NCBI RefSeq assembly: GCF_042665195.1
Contig: NZ_JBHTBW010000069.1
Span: 1-21,977, forward strand
Source: Laceyella putida
Lineage (GTDB): Bacteria > Bacillota > Bacilli > Thermoactinomycetales > Thermoactinomycetaceae
Direction of reading: 5' to 3'
Length of the DNA stretch: 21,977 bases
How positions within the stretch are numbered: the stretch's first letter is position 1; each line of letters begins with the position of its first letter. The notes under the pieces were generated by a model. It saw nothing but the letters and a program-made list of their open reading frames with translations, had not been told where the DNA came from and did not search any database. The position numbers and the translations under genes were made by a program. Below, one piece after another: positions 14,739 to 21,977 of the stretch.

Positions 14739-15773
14739 TTACTGCGTCTCTTGTGTGGTATTGACTTCAGGCTGCGTTTCTGTGTTTTGTGATGTGTCTG
14801 TTGTTTGATTGTCAGTTGGCGTTTGGTTCGTCCCTTCCGGGTCGCTCGGCTTTTTTGTCGAATCACCTTGATCCGGTTGCTGGTTATCTTGTACTGGTTG
14901 TTGCGTTGGCTCTCCCTGATCAGCCGGTGTCGCCGCGGGTTGCGTCGGTTTGTCGGCAGGCTTCGGCTCTTGTGTGGGTTGAACCGCCGGTGGCTCTTTT
15001 TCAATGATTTCCACCAGCTCAGGCAATGCTTCCGGTTTGTTCAACAGCTCTGAAACAGGCGCCAACTCATCAGCCAAGTCCGTCAATGGCGTTTCTCCCA
15101 TCTCTTCCACTTCTAGCTGTTTGCCTTCTTTTTTGGCGATCATCCACGCGGCATACTTAACTGGTGACAAACCAAATCTGCTCGCTTTATCTTTCACTTT
15201 TTTGGGCATTACCAGTGAATGGACTTCCAATTCCAAGTTTTTCTGTTTGCTCTGCTTATCCAGGACCGTTTTGAGGTTATCCAGTGTTTCTTTACTGTTT
15301 TTCTCTTCTTGATAGCCGGACAAGACAACTTGGTCTCTTTTTTGCACATAGCCCATTTGTTTGGCTTTGTCCAAGAAATCGACGACAAAGTCATCCACAC
15401 TCTCATGTTTCCATTTTTCCCCATCCAATAACTTTTCAGCAGACTTATTTAGAGGATGGAGCTCAACGATATTGCGCTCATCATCGATGCCTATTTCGAG
15501 GCTCGGGTTTACATCGACATAGATATAAGTTTGCGCATGTGCTTGATCTGGAGCCATCTGTGGCACGATGAAAAACATCCCCAGTACGGCGGCGGCTGCA
15601 ACGGAGACGAATGCCGGAACAAGCGCCCGGCGGTTCGTCTTCGCTGCCTGGAGAGTCACTTCCTCTCCAACCATTAAGGAATGATTGGTTCTCGGTACTT
15701 TGATAAAATCGCCATCTGGGGTGAGCACAATCCAATGCCGTGCTTGCACTTCCATGATAATTCCTCTTTGCAT
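14739..15773 (-). CDS. rsgI: Anti-sigma factor RsgI
   Basis: Membrane-bound inhibitor of SigI. 344 residues: cytoplasmic anti-sigma domain (1-47; MQRGIIMEV...LTPDGDF resembles the B. subtilis N-terminus), a single membrane helix (about 49-71), then the conserved extracellular domain beginning TYIYVDVNPSLEIGID (82-97). Asn89-Pro90 there matches the autoproteolysis bond reported for RsgI proteins. Residues from about 260 form a long low-complexity Pro/Thr/Gln tail. No carbohydrate-binding or other sensor domain is attached, unlike the clostridial cellulosome RsgI proteins. The start has AAGGGGGGG 8 bases upstream; a second ATG at residue 7 is possible, but the MxRGII start is family-like. It follows sigI by 24 bases, the normal sigI-rsgI order. 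Confidence 0.92.
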   Translation of the reverse strand: MQRGIIMEVQARHWIVLTPDGDFIKVPRTNHSLMVGEEVTLQAAKTNRRALVPAFVSVAAAAVLGMFFIVPQMAPDQAHAQTYIYVDVNPSLEIGIDDERNIVELHPLNKSAEKLLDGEKWKHESVDDFVVDFLDKAKQMGYVQKRDQVVLSGYQEEKNSKETLDNLKTVLDKQSKQKNLELEVHSLVMPKKVKDKASRFGLSPVKYAAWMIAKKEGKQLEVEEMGETPLTDLADELAPVSELLNKPEALPELVEIIEKEPPAVQPTQEPKPADKPTQPAATPADQGEPTQQPVQDNQQPDQGDSTKKPSDPEGTNQTPTDNQTTDTSQNTETQPEVNTTQETQ

Positions 15774-15797
15774 AGGTCCGCCCCCCCTTTCTCCCCG

Positions 15798-16508
15798 TCA
15801 CAATCCAATGTAACTGCGTAATAAGCCGAGGTCCTCAACCGCCACGATCGTCAATGCGATCAGGTAATTACGGTGTCTGCTCAGCGTTCTGCGATGCATG
15901 CCCAATGCTTTAGCCAATTCTTTATCCGGTCTTTTCTGTGTATAGAACTTGTGTAACAAGTTCTCATCCGCCACAAGTTGATTGGCTATTTGGAAGAGAT
16001 TCTCACGAGTGTCGCGGTGTTTGGGCTTTTTCTTGGCCAAATCGTTCAAGGTGATATCAAATTTGGCTAAAGCTTTGATAAAAATATCAATCTCCAAACG
16101 GCGCATGCGATCAAGCTCTTCATTTTTGTGTCTCTCAAAGGATACGGCTACAAGTTCTTGATGATTGTTTTCATCGTCTCGCGCGCCTGGTGCACTGATT
16201 GGCAGCACTCGGTGATGTTTGACCTCTTGACGAAAATAGTCCACCAAGCGGCGTTGGATCACCTTGTAGGCGAAGGACAAAAAAGAGGCGTTAAAGTCTG
16301 GTTTATATTTTTCTAGCGCCTCGTCCAACGCCCGATAAGCAATCATATACTCATCATCTTGCTGCGTTATCACTCTCCGACAAACGCGGGAAGCGATTCG
16401 GCGAACATGCGGTTCCAATTCACGCAACAAATCGTCCCTCTGTTCAGGAGAGTGAGCAGTTTGCACCTGTAGCACACGCGCTTCTAAATCTGTAGTTCCC
16501 CGGAACAT
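15798..16508 (-). CDS. sigI: RNA polymerase sigma factor SigI
   Basis: Alternative sigma factor, 236 residues. In B. subtilis SigI serves heat and envelope-related functions and is held by RsgI. The region-2-like block runs through about residues 30-95 (DDEYMIAYRALDEALEKYKP, then FLSFAYKVIQRRLVDYFRQE). The SigI-specific C-terminal domain contains KHRDTRENLFQIA (about 162-174) and a recognition helix region around LAKALGMHRRTLSRHRNYL. No region 4 of the normal sigma-70 type is seen, as expected for SigI. RBS GGGAGAGG is about 10-12 bases from the ATG. The neighbour rsgI confirms the call. The promoter probably lies at 16587-16595. Confidence 0.92.
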   Translation of the reverse strand: MFRGTTDLEARVLQVQTAHSPEQRDDLLRELEPHVRRIASRVCRRVITQQDDEYMIAYRALDEALEKYKPDFNASFLSFAYKVIQRRLVDYFRQEVKHHRVLPISAPGARDDENNHQELVAVSFERHKNEELDRMRRLEIDIFIKALAKFDITLNDLAKKKPKHRDTRENLFQIANQLVADENLLHKFYTQKRPDKELAKALGMHRRTLSRHRNYLIALTIVAVEDLGLLRSYIGL

Positions 16509-16586
16509 GCAATACCGACACCTCTCCCTATCTATTTATTCGCATCGTTTCCCCATTTTTGTGTCTCGCTCTGCGGAAGCAAAATC

Positions 16587-16595
16587 ATTTTACCA
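16587..16595 (-). promoter_or_regulatory. Candidate extended -10 promoter of sigI
   Basis: On the minus strand TGG-TAAAAT is an extended -10 (TGn plus five of six). No good -35 stands 16-18 bases upstream; TTGGGC is 20 away. I could not identify a SigI-autoregulated promoter with confidence. Confidence 0.35.
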
Positions 16596-16670
16596 TGTTT
16601 GTCTTCACATTTGCCCAACAAAAGAAAAGATTTTTTAAAAAACTAAAATAAACCGACTCTTCAACCCCAC

Positions 16671-16701
16671 AAAAAAATTGGTCTCCTTTATAGGAAACCA
16701 A
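16671..16701 (-). terminator. Rho-independent terminator of the acyl-CoA ligase gene
   Basis: On the minus strand TTGGTTTCC pairs with GGAGACCAA (plus-strand arms 16693-16701 and 16678-16686), a 9-bp stem with one G-U pair and 6-base loop. Seven Ts follow. It lies just after the stop codon at 16712. Confidence 0.87.
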
Positions 16702-16711
16702 GCCATATTTA

Positions 16712-18676
16712 TCAGCTCTTATTTTTGTCGGCAAGTTTGCGTATCGCTTCAACAGCACGAATATTTTCTAATGATGATAAATCGCCGGTCTCTTCTCCCA
16801 GATAAGCGGCCCGGATCACCCGACGCAGGATCTTGCCATTCCTCGTCTTGGGCAGTTCATCAACAAGAAAGATGCGCTTCGGCTTTAACGCTTTGCCCAT
16901 TCTTTCACCAATAAAGCGAATCAATGCTTCCTCTATGCCTTCACTCGCCGCTTGCGTGGATTTCAGCACGACAAAGCAAACCGCACTCTCTCCCTTGGAC
17001 ACATCGGGAACGCCGATGGTGGCCGCTTCTGAGACGGCGGGATGATCCACCAGCACGGACTCCATCTCCGCTGGGCCCAACCGTTTGCCGGCGATTTTCA
17101 AGGTGTCGTCTGAACGGCCCGTGATGAACCATTGTCCCCCCTCGTCAATCGCAACCCAATCACCATGCACCCACGTTTGGGGCCAACGTTGCCAATAAGT
17201 CTCTTCATACCGTTTGCGATCTTGCCAAAATCCGCTGGTCATCCCGACCCACGGCTGACGCAACACTAATTCGCCCACTTCTCCCCGCACCGGATTCCCT
17301 GTTTCATCCCATACATCAGCATCCATGCCCGGCAATGGCCCCGCGAAACCACAAGGCGCAATCGGTTTGAAAAAATGGTTGCCCAGGATCCCTCCGGACA
17401 CTTCCGTACCGCCCGAGTAGTTGAAGATGGGGACGCGTCCTTGGCCCACCCGTTCATACAACCACAGCCACGGTTCGGGGTTCCAAGGTTCGCCCGTGGA
17501 ACCAAACACCCGCAAAGAACTCAAGTCATAGCCGTTAACCCAAGATTCCCCCTCCTTCATCAGGGAACGAATCAAGGTCGGCGAAACCCCCAGATGCGTC
17601 ACTCCATGCTTCTCGACCAGTTGCCACAAGCGGTCCGGTCCGGGATGATCGGGCGTCCCTTCAAACAGGAGCATGGTGCTGCCCATCAACAATGAGCCAA
17701 ATACCATCCAAGGCCCCATCATCCACCCCATATCTGTCACCCAAAACAACACATCCCCCGGCCCCACATCAAAGGCGTAACCCGCGTCAAACGCGGCCTT
17801 CAGCGGAAATCCACTGTGAACGTGCACCGTTCCTTTGGGTTTGCCCGTCGTGCCCGAGGTATAAATGATCATCAGGGGCTCACTCGCATCCGTCTCAGCG
17901 AATGAAAGCGGTTCCATTTCTTTCGACAATTCATCCCAGCCCACATCTTTGGTCTCATGCCAAGCGCACTCTCTTCCCAACCTCCGCACCACAATCACTT
18001 TCTTAATGGAGGGAGACAGCGCGGCGGCCCGATCGGCCTCCTCTTTCATCGTGATCACTTTGCCGCGGCGGGTATAGCCATCTGCCGTAATCAGCCATTT
18101 CGCTTCACATCCTTGAATCCGTGTCGCAACCGCTTCCGCACCGTAACCGGAAAAGCAGGGGATAAAAATCGCCCCGATGCGGGAGACCGCCAACATGGCG
18201 ACCACATTCTCCACGATCATCGGCAAATAGAGCGCGACGCGGTCGCCCCGTTTGACACCCAATTCGCGCAAGCCGCGGGCGCAACGGTTCACCGCCATCC
18301 ACAAATCGCGATAAGTGTGTTTTTGCGTCGATCCATCATCCCCTTCCCAGATAAGGGCAAGCCGATGGCGACTGGCTGGATCAGCGACAAAACGATCCAG
18401 GGCATTCACGGCGATATTCAATTTCCCCTCGACAAACCAACGTGGCCAAGCAATGCCATCGCTTAAGTCCACCACTTCCCGATAAGGCACCGTCCAATCA
18501 AGCGACATATCCTTGACCACTTCATCCCAAAACCAAGCGATATCCTTGATCGACGCTTGATAAAACGCATCATAATCCGCAAAACCCAACTTCTGCATCA
18601 GGCGGTATAACCTTGTCTCCTCAATGATCTCTTGCTTAGGAAACCAGACTGGTTTGTACATGGCATCCCACTCCAT
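16712..18676 (-). CDS. Acetyl-CoA-synthetase-like acyl-CoA ligase (AMP-forming)
   Basis: ATP-dependent activation of a carboxylic acid to its acyl-CoA through an acyl-AMP. 654 residues, the Acs length. There is an Acs-type N-terminal cap, the P-loop YTSGTTGKPKG (272-282), VTDMGWMMGP (313-322), GEPWNPEPW (395-403), GDW (505-507) and GRSDDTLKIAGKRLGP (520-535). The catalytic lysine is Lys615 in PKTRNGKILRR, a site acetylated in Acs enzymes. In acetate-specific Acs a Trp before QTETGG closes the acyl pocket. Here that stretch is SGGTEVSGG (421-429) with Gly at that place, so a larger acid than acetate is likely. The first ATG (18676) is kept; ATG at residue 6 (18661) has GGAGTGG upstream and may be the true start. 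It is a single-gene unit with its own promoter and terminator. Confidence 0.88.
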   Translation of the reverse strand: MEWDAMYKPVWFPKQEIIEETRLYRLMQKLGFADYDAFYQASIKDIAWFWDEVVKDMSLDWTVPYREVVDLSDGIAWPRWFVEGKLNIAVNALDRFVADPASRHRLALIWEGDDGSTQKHTYRDLWMAVNRCARGLRELGVKRGDRVALYLPMIVENVVAMLAVSRIGAIFIPCFSGYGAEAVATRIQGCEAKWLITADGYTRRGKVITMKEEADRAAALSPSIKKVIVVRRLGRECAWHETKDVGWDELSKEMEPLSFAETDASEPLMIIYTSGTTGKPKGTVHVHSGFPLKAAFDAGYAFDVGPGDVLFWVTDMGWMMGPWMVFGSLLMGSTMLLFEGTPDHPGPDRLWQLVEKHGVTHLGVSPTLIRSLMKEGESWVNGYDLSSLRVFGSTGEPWNPEPWLWLYERVGQGRVPIFNYSGGTEVSGGILGNHFFKPIAPCGFAGPLPGMDADVWDETGNPVRGEVGELVLRQPWVGMTSGFWQDRKRYEETYWQRWPQTWVHGDWVAIDEGGQWFITGRSDDTLKIAGKRLGPAEMESVLVDHPAVSEAATIGVPDVSKGESAVCFVVLKSTQAASEGIEEALIRFIGERMGKALKPKRIFLVDELPKTRNGKILRRVIRAAYLGEETGDLSSLENIRAVEAIRKLADKNKS

Positions 18677-18709
18677 TCCCGCTAACCTAATCGCGTTTGT
18701 TATAAATAT

Positions 18710-18738
18710 ATTTTAACTTTTCAATTAAAAAATCACAA
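18710..18738 (-). promoter_or_regulatory. Candidate SigA promoter of the acyl-CoA ligase gene
   Basis: On the minus strand: -35 TTGTGA (18738-18733), 17-base spacer, -10 TAAAAT (18715-18710). The start would be about 30 bases before the ATG. The region is very AT-rich, so chance matches are possible. Confidence 0.4.
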
Positions 18739-19075
18739 ACACAAATGATTTTTATTAACAACAGCAATAATTGTCCAGTGATTCGGTGCAGATCATCTCG
18801 TCCGAAAATCAAAATGGTTCCGCAAACAGTTCGTGCGGTTTCTTGCCTATGGCATCAAACGAGTCCATGTCAAGAAATAACCAATAAAAAGGATCGATGC
18901 CATATACGACATCGATCTCGCCTTCAAACACGATCAGATGACCACCGCGGACAAGATCGCCAAAATGATGGCATGAAGAGCCATGGCAAACGGATGGCCC
19001 ACACGTGCAAGGTGTGTGTATTTGCCAGACACGCCCTAACGACACCCAATCAGCTCCGTTGTTTTCACTTATGGA
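18739..19075. other. Degenerate or non-coding stretch, possible small ORF on the minus strand
   Basis: No clear gene. A 78-codon minus-strand frame (18809-19045) starts at GTG with GGAG 8 bases upstream and carries a Cys/His cluster (CTCG, CHGSSCHH), but I recognise nothing. The plus strand in another frame reads protein-like pieces broken by stops (IYDIDLAFKHDQMTTADKIA about 18901-18960). This looks more like decayed coding sequence than an intact gene. Confidence 0.3.
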
Positions 19076-19117
19076 TTGTGCTGTCTTGCTCTACTCGCGC
19101 TTGATAAGATAGGTTTG

Positions 19118-19283
19118 TTAGACGTAGCGCGGCGGTTGCTGGAGCAAAATATTGGCCGTCGTACCGGGAGAAGTTTTCGGTTACCCCACCATATCCGGGT
19201 GACGATTGGAACATTGGAGCAAATGGAGCGCTTTTTTCCATGCGCTCATTCATGCCGCGGATCCCCGGAACGGTGCGGGTTGA
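19118..19283 (+). pseudogene. Remnant of a histidinol-phosphate-aminotransferase-like gene (C-terminal end)
   Basis: The plus strand reads LLDVARRLLEQNIGRR, then GRSF and LPHHIRVTIGTLEQMERFF. That resembles the C-terminus of HisC-type class I/II aminotransferases (usual form: LLEQGIIVRPG..., LRVTIGT.EQN.RF). At 19232-19237 a run of six Ts shifts the frame; removing one T restores ...MERFFHALIHAADPRNGAG and a stop at 19281-19283. The conserved IVRPG has also decayed to GRRTG. The N-terminal three quarters, including the PLP lysine, are missing; upstream sequence gives no recognisable aminotransferase. This is a relic of a deleted gene. Confidence 0.55.
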
Positions 19284-19387
19284 ATCATGATAATCCCGAT
19301 CGCGTTAGCTTATTCTCCCCTTTGTTGCAAAGAGTTGCGAGTCAAAGATACCAGCACACCGCAACTGGCACGCTTCCCGCTTTCGAC

Positions 19388-19425
19388 AAAAAAAGCACTC
19401 CCCTCTTTGCCTTTAGGGAGTGCTT
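19388..19425 (-). terminator. Rho-independent terminator downstream of the permease gene
   Basis: On the minus strand GCACTCCC pairs with GGGAGTGC (plus-strand arms 19416-19423 and 19395-19402; flanking AA/TT extend the stem to 10 bp), followed by a run of seven Ts. It lies about 100 bases after the permease stop; the interval 19426-19523 holds no gene I can see. Confidence 0.87.
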
Positions 19426-19523
19426 CTTCACTGTTCCGGGAAATCATCCGAATGCCAGCGGTGGAACAATCATTGTTAAGGATCATTCCGCATCCGGACT
19501 TTATCAGGGGCTCTTCCGCCTTA

Positions 19524-20930
19524 TTATTTTTCGCCTTTTGCCACCAGCACCGCATGGTGCTTCTTCCGGAAGAATAAGAAGTAAACAAGGTAGCAGATAA
19601 TGATGGCGGGCACGCCAAAGATGATCGCGTTTTTCGTGGCGGGGTCAAACCACTGGCTTACCAGCACCCCCAAGTTGATCAAAAAGGCAATGATCGGCAC
19701 AAGCGGGAACAGGGGAGTCTTAAACTTCAAGTCTTCCACTTTTCCCCCTTCTTTCACATATTTGATGCGGAAGAAGAATTGCGACGCCGCGATGGCCATC
19801 CATGCCAGAACCGCCGTGACTCCGGCAATGGAGAGCAAGCTCATGTAGATCGTGTCTTCAGCGAAACGGTAGGACAAGAGCGACAAACAAGCGAAGCCCA
19901 TGCTGAGGATCAAGGCATTCAGCGGCACGCCCTTTTTGGTCACTTTGCCGAAGATCGGGCTGGCCATGCCATTGTGCGACAGGGCGTACAACATCCTTGT
20001 TGTTGCGTATAAGCCGGAGTTGGCCACAGACAAGAGCGCCATCAGGATAACAAAGTTCATCACGTCCGCCGCATAAGGAATGCCCAACTTTTCAAATGCC
20101 ACAACGAATGGGCTTTCCATGACCCCCGCTTCTTTCCAGGGAATCAAACCGGCCAACACAAAAATCGCTAGGCCGAAGAAGAGGATCGTCCGCCATACCG
20201 TTTGGTTGATGGCGCGTGGAATCGTCTTCTCCGGATTTTCACTCTCTCCCGAAGCAATCCCGATCAACTCGGTTCCTTGGAAGGAGAAGTTTACGGCCAA
20301 CATCGTCAATAAGACTGCGCCAAACCCGTTGGGGAACAGCCCATCTTTCGTGAAATGGGTCAGCATCGGCGCCGGTTCGCCACCTTTTAAGGTGATCAAA
20401 CCAAACATCGCGGCCCCGCCCAGGATGATAAAGACAATGATGGTGAGCACTTTGATGCTAGAAAACCAAAATTCCGTTTCTGCAAATCCCCTTGCAGAGA
20501 AAGCGTTTACAACGAAAAGAATAATGCCAAACACCAAACACCATACCCATAAGGAAACGTCAGGAAACCACCGATCCATCAACATACCAATCGATATTAA
20601 CTCAAGCGCCACGGTCACGGCCCATCCCAGCCAATACAGCCATCCGATGGTAAAGCCCGTCGCCGGATTGATGAATTTCGTCGCATAGTCTTGGAACGAA
20701 CCCGCAACCGGATAAGCGACCGCCAATTCCCCCAAACAGAGCATGATCAGGTACATGCTCAAACCACCGATGAGGTAAGATAATACCGCGCCAAACGGCC
20801 CCGCTTGTCCAACGGTAAATCCTGTGCTTAAGAAGAAACCGGTTCCAATCACTCCTCCAAGAGCAATCATGAACAGGTGGCGGCTTTTCATGGTCCTTTG
20901 CAATCCTTGTTGTTGATTGTACTCTTGCAT
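19524..20930 (-). CDS. Amino acid permease, RocE-like (APC superfamily, AAT family)
   Basis: Proton-coupled amino acid importer with about 12 membrane helices, 468 residues. The N-terminus (LQRTMKSRHLFMIALGG followed by VIGTGFF) is the AAT-family signature with the helix-1 GxGTG substrate site. GELAVAYPVAGSF and NFSFQGTELIGIASGESENP are also typical. Compared with permeases I remember, it is closest to B. subtilis RocE (arginine/ornithine), but specificity among basic and aromatic amino acids cannot be read safely; an aromatic substrate would suit the catabolic operon in this window. The frame is open to 20954, but ATG 20930 has GAGGAGGAGG 4 bases upstream and the family-like short hydrophilic N-terminus, so it is chosen. 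It is monocistronic, with promoter and terminator both visible. Confidence 0.9.
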   Translation of the reverse strand: MQEYNQQQGLQRTMKSRHLFMIALGGVIGTGFFLSTGFTVGQAGPFGAVLSYLIGGLSMYLIMLCLGELAVAYPVAGSFQDYATKFINPATGFTIGWLYWLGWAVTVALELISIGMLMDRWFPDVSLWVWCLVFGIILFVVNAFSARGFAETEFWFSSIKVLTIIVFIILGGAAMFGLITLKGGEPAPMLTHFTKDGLFPNGFGAVLLTMLAVNFSFQGTELIGIASGESENPEKTIPRAINQTVWRTILFFGLAIFVLAGLIPWKEAGVMESPFVVAFEKLGIPYAADVMNFVILMALLSVANSGLYATTRMLYALSHNGMASPIFGKVTKKGVPLNALILSMGFACLSLLSYRFAEDTIYMSLLSIAGVTAVLAWMAIAASQFFFRIKYVKEGGKVEDLKFKTPLFPLVPIIAFLINLGVLVSQWFDPATKNAIIFGVPAIIICYLVYFLFFRKKHHAVLVAKGEK

Positions 20931-21201
20931 TGCGCCTCCTCCTCGATATAGCAACCTATTTGTTTATAGATCGATATTATAATTTTTTTCAAAAAAAGAA
21001 AAGGTTCATTTTTTATCTATTGCCCAAAAAGTCCTTATTCCATCCACAACATCTCTTATTCCCTTAGTCTCGATATATTAAAACTTTACAAGTCACAAGT
21101 ATAAATATACATCGTTTATAAATAATTAATCAATAGGAAAATGATGCAAAAATAGGGTATAGTATTGAATACACATCACCATAGCAAGGGGCGGAGACAA
21201 C
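20931..21201. other. Divergent AT-rich intergenic region
   Basis: It holds the promoters of the permease (minus) and the esterase (plus). Several A/T-rich inverted repeats are present, but no gene. A plus-strand GGGTAT at 21155-21160, overlapping TATAGT at 21158-21163, is the likely -10 area of the esterase; no good -35 partner is seen. Confidence 0.5.
20963..20992 (-). promoter_or_regulatory. Candidate SigA promoter of the permease gene
   Basis: On the minus strand: -35 TTGAAA (20992-20987), 18-base spacer, -10 TATAAA (20968-20963), each five of six to consensus. Transcription would start about 25 bases before the ATG. A nearby TATAAT (20981-20976) lacks a -35. Confidence 0.45.
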
Positions 21202-21924
21202 ATGGCAAAACGTACGATCAAAAAAGAGCTGGTAACGAGTCGCTTTCTGGATGAAACGAAAGAAATTTTGGTCTATCTTCCTCCCGGTCATGAAGCGTTG
21301 TCCAATTTGCCAATGCTAGTGCTTCACGACGGGCCCGACTATTTCAATCTTGGGCGCATCGTCACCCAAGCGACGTCGCTGATCGAGGCTGGCGAATTGA
21401 AGCCCTTCGTCATGGTCGCCATTCCTGTGAACAAAGAGCGTCGCACGAGTGAATATTCACCGGCGGGCCAGCGGCAACCTTACCATATTCGCATGGTGAT
21501 CGAGGAACTGCTCCCACTGGTTCGCGAACGGTATCCGGTTAGCCAAGAGCGCGAGGACCTTGTCATCGGCGGCTCTTCCCTGGGTGGCACCGTCTCGCTG
21601 CACTTGGCGCTCCAACATCCAACCGTCTGTTCCCAGGTCTTGTCCCAATCCGGAGCATTTCTGCAACAAACGATTGATGAAGTCATGCGCCAACCCAGCC
21701 TCTCCCACCTGCGGGTCTACCAATCCATCGGCTTGTCCGAAACGGCCGTCCCCACACATATGGGCACACTTGATTTGGTCGCCCGCAACCGCGAGATGAA
21801 ACAACATCTGCAAGAACAGGGGGCACAAGTCATTTATCATGAGGAGGAAGGAGACCACACATGGGGTTTCTGGCAACGTGAACTTCCCCGTGCGTTGCGT
21901 CTTTTTTTCGGCAAAGTAGAGTAG
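21202..21924 (+). CDS. Esterase family protein (esterase D/enterochelin esterase fold, YjcH-like)
   Basis: Alpha/beta hydrolase of the putative esterase family, 240 residues, no signal peptide, so cytosolic. The nucleophile elbow is GGSSLGG (123-129), with Ser126 as nucleophile, and His219 in GDHTWGFWQ is the catalytic base. The acid is probably in GLSE (177-180) or nearby. LPPGH (26-30) and LHDGPDYFNLGRI (41-53) form the oxyanion-side region usual in this family. From memory it resembles B. subtilis YjcH (same length and ending), whose substrate is not established; siderophore-trilactone hydrolases are also in this family. The start ATG follows GGGGCGGAG. It is transcribed alone and followed by a hairpin at 21940-21958. 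Confidence 0.85.
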   Translation: MAKRTIKKELVTSRFLDETKEILVYLPPGHEALSNLPMLVLHDGPDYFNLGRIVTQATSLIEAGELKPFVMVAIPVNKERRTSEYSPAGQRQPYHIRMVIEELLPLVRERYPVSQEREDLVIGGSSLGGTVSLHLALQHPTVCSQVLSQSGAFLQQTIDEVMRQPSLSHLRVYQSIGLSETAVPTHMGTLDLVARNREMKQHLQEQGAQVIYHEEEGDHTWGFWQRELPRALRLFFGKVE

Positions 21925-21939
21925 GGAACTGAAACTTTT

Positions 21940-21958
21940 GGCGACCTTTCGGGTCGCC
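21940..21958 (+). terminator. Terminator hairpin after the esterase gene
   Basis: GGCGACC (21940-21946) pairs with GGTCGCC (21952-21958) around TTTCG. Only TTACTC follows, so the T-tail is weak, but position 16 bases after the stop codon supports termination. Confidence 0.65.
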
Positions 21959-21977
21959 TTACTCATTTCAACTCCCC

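Noticed and set aside
16541..16570. SigI-autoregulated promoter upstream of sigI
   Set aside because: A TGGGG and a CGAA are present, but order and strand do not fit the C-rich -35 and CGAA -10 that I remember for SigI; no confident match.
21132..21160. SigB-type promoter for the esterase (GGGTAT with AGGAAA upstream)
   Set aside because: The -10-like GGGTAT is good, but the upstream box does not match a SigB -35 (GTTT-type) well, so general-stress control is not claimed.

Overview
The window reads as a piece of chromosome from a thermophilic, spore-forming-type Bacillota, most likely a member of the Thermoactinomycetaceae. The clues are a sigI-rsgI pair, an AbrB-type regulator, a Firmicute short-loop cytochrome bd oxidase, strong AGGAGG-type ribosome binding sites, and a phenylalanine dehydrogenase that, as I remember the sequences, follows the Thermoactinomyces intermedius enzyme closely. 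This placement is from memory of protein families; no search was run. Most genes lie on the minus strand.

Layout. 199-2593 (-): cydA-cydB quinol oxidase. 2682-3807 (+): a YqcI/YcgG-family gene overlapping a small chimeric cupin/membrane ORF. 3919-5657 (-): an SDR oxidoreductase translationally coupled to a divergent QueA-like protein. 5839-11970 (-): a six-gene operon reading paaF-like hydratase, paaG-like isomerase, phenylalanine dehydrogenase, then E1-alpha, E1-beta and E2 of a 2-oxo acid dehydrogenase complex. It has a clear promoter with a palindrome inside its spacer (12076-12104) and a strong terminator (5782-5813). 12168-14334 (-): a complete group II intron with an intact reverse transcriptase, inserted directly after the terminator of the next gene. 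14365-16508 (-): sigI, rsgI and an AbrB-like regulator with a Cys4 tail. 16712-18676 (-): an acetyl-CoA-synthetase-like acyl-CoA ligase. 18677-19523: a decayed stretch with a histidinol-phosphate-aminotransferase-like remnant. 19524-20930 (-): a RocE-like amino acid permease. 21202-21924 (+): a YjcH/esterase-D-like hydrolase.

The most interesting unit is the six-gene operon. Taken together its products would deaminate L-phenylalanine to phenylpyruvate, oxidatively decarboxylate that to phenylacetyl-CoA, and supply two enzymes of the phenylacetyl-CoA (paa) ring-degradation pathway. This would be a phenylpyruvate dehydrogenase route rather than the better known decarboxylase plus aldehyde dehydrogenase route. 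The E3 subunit, the ring epoxidase (paaABCDE) and the regulator are not in the window, so the pathway is an inference from residues and gene order. Other points of interest are the QueA-like paralogue paired with an SDR, the operator-in-promoter arrangement, and the terminator-seeking intron.
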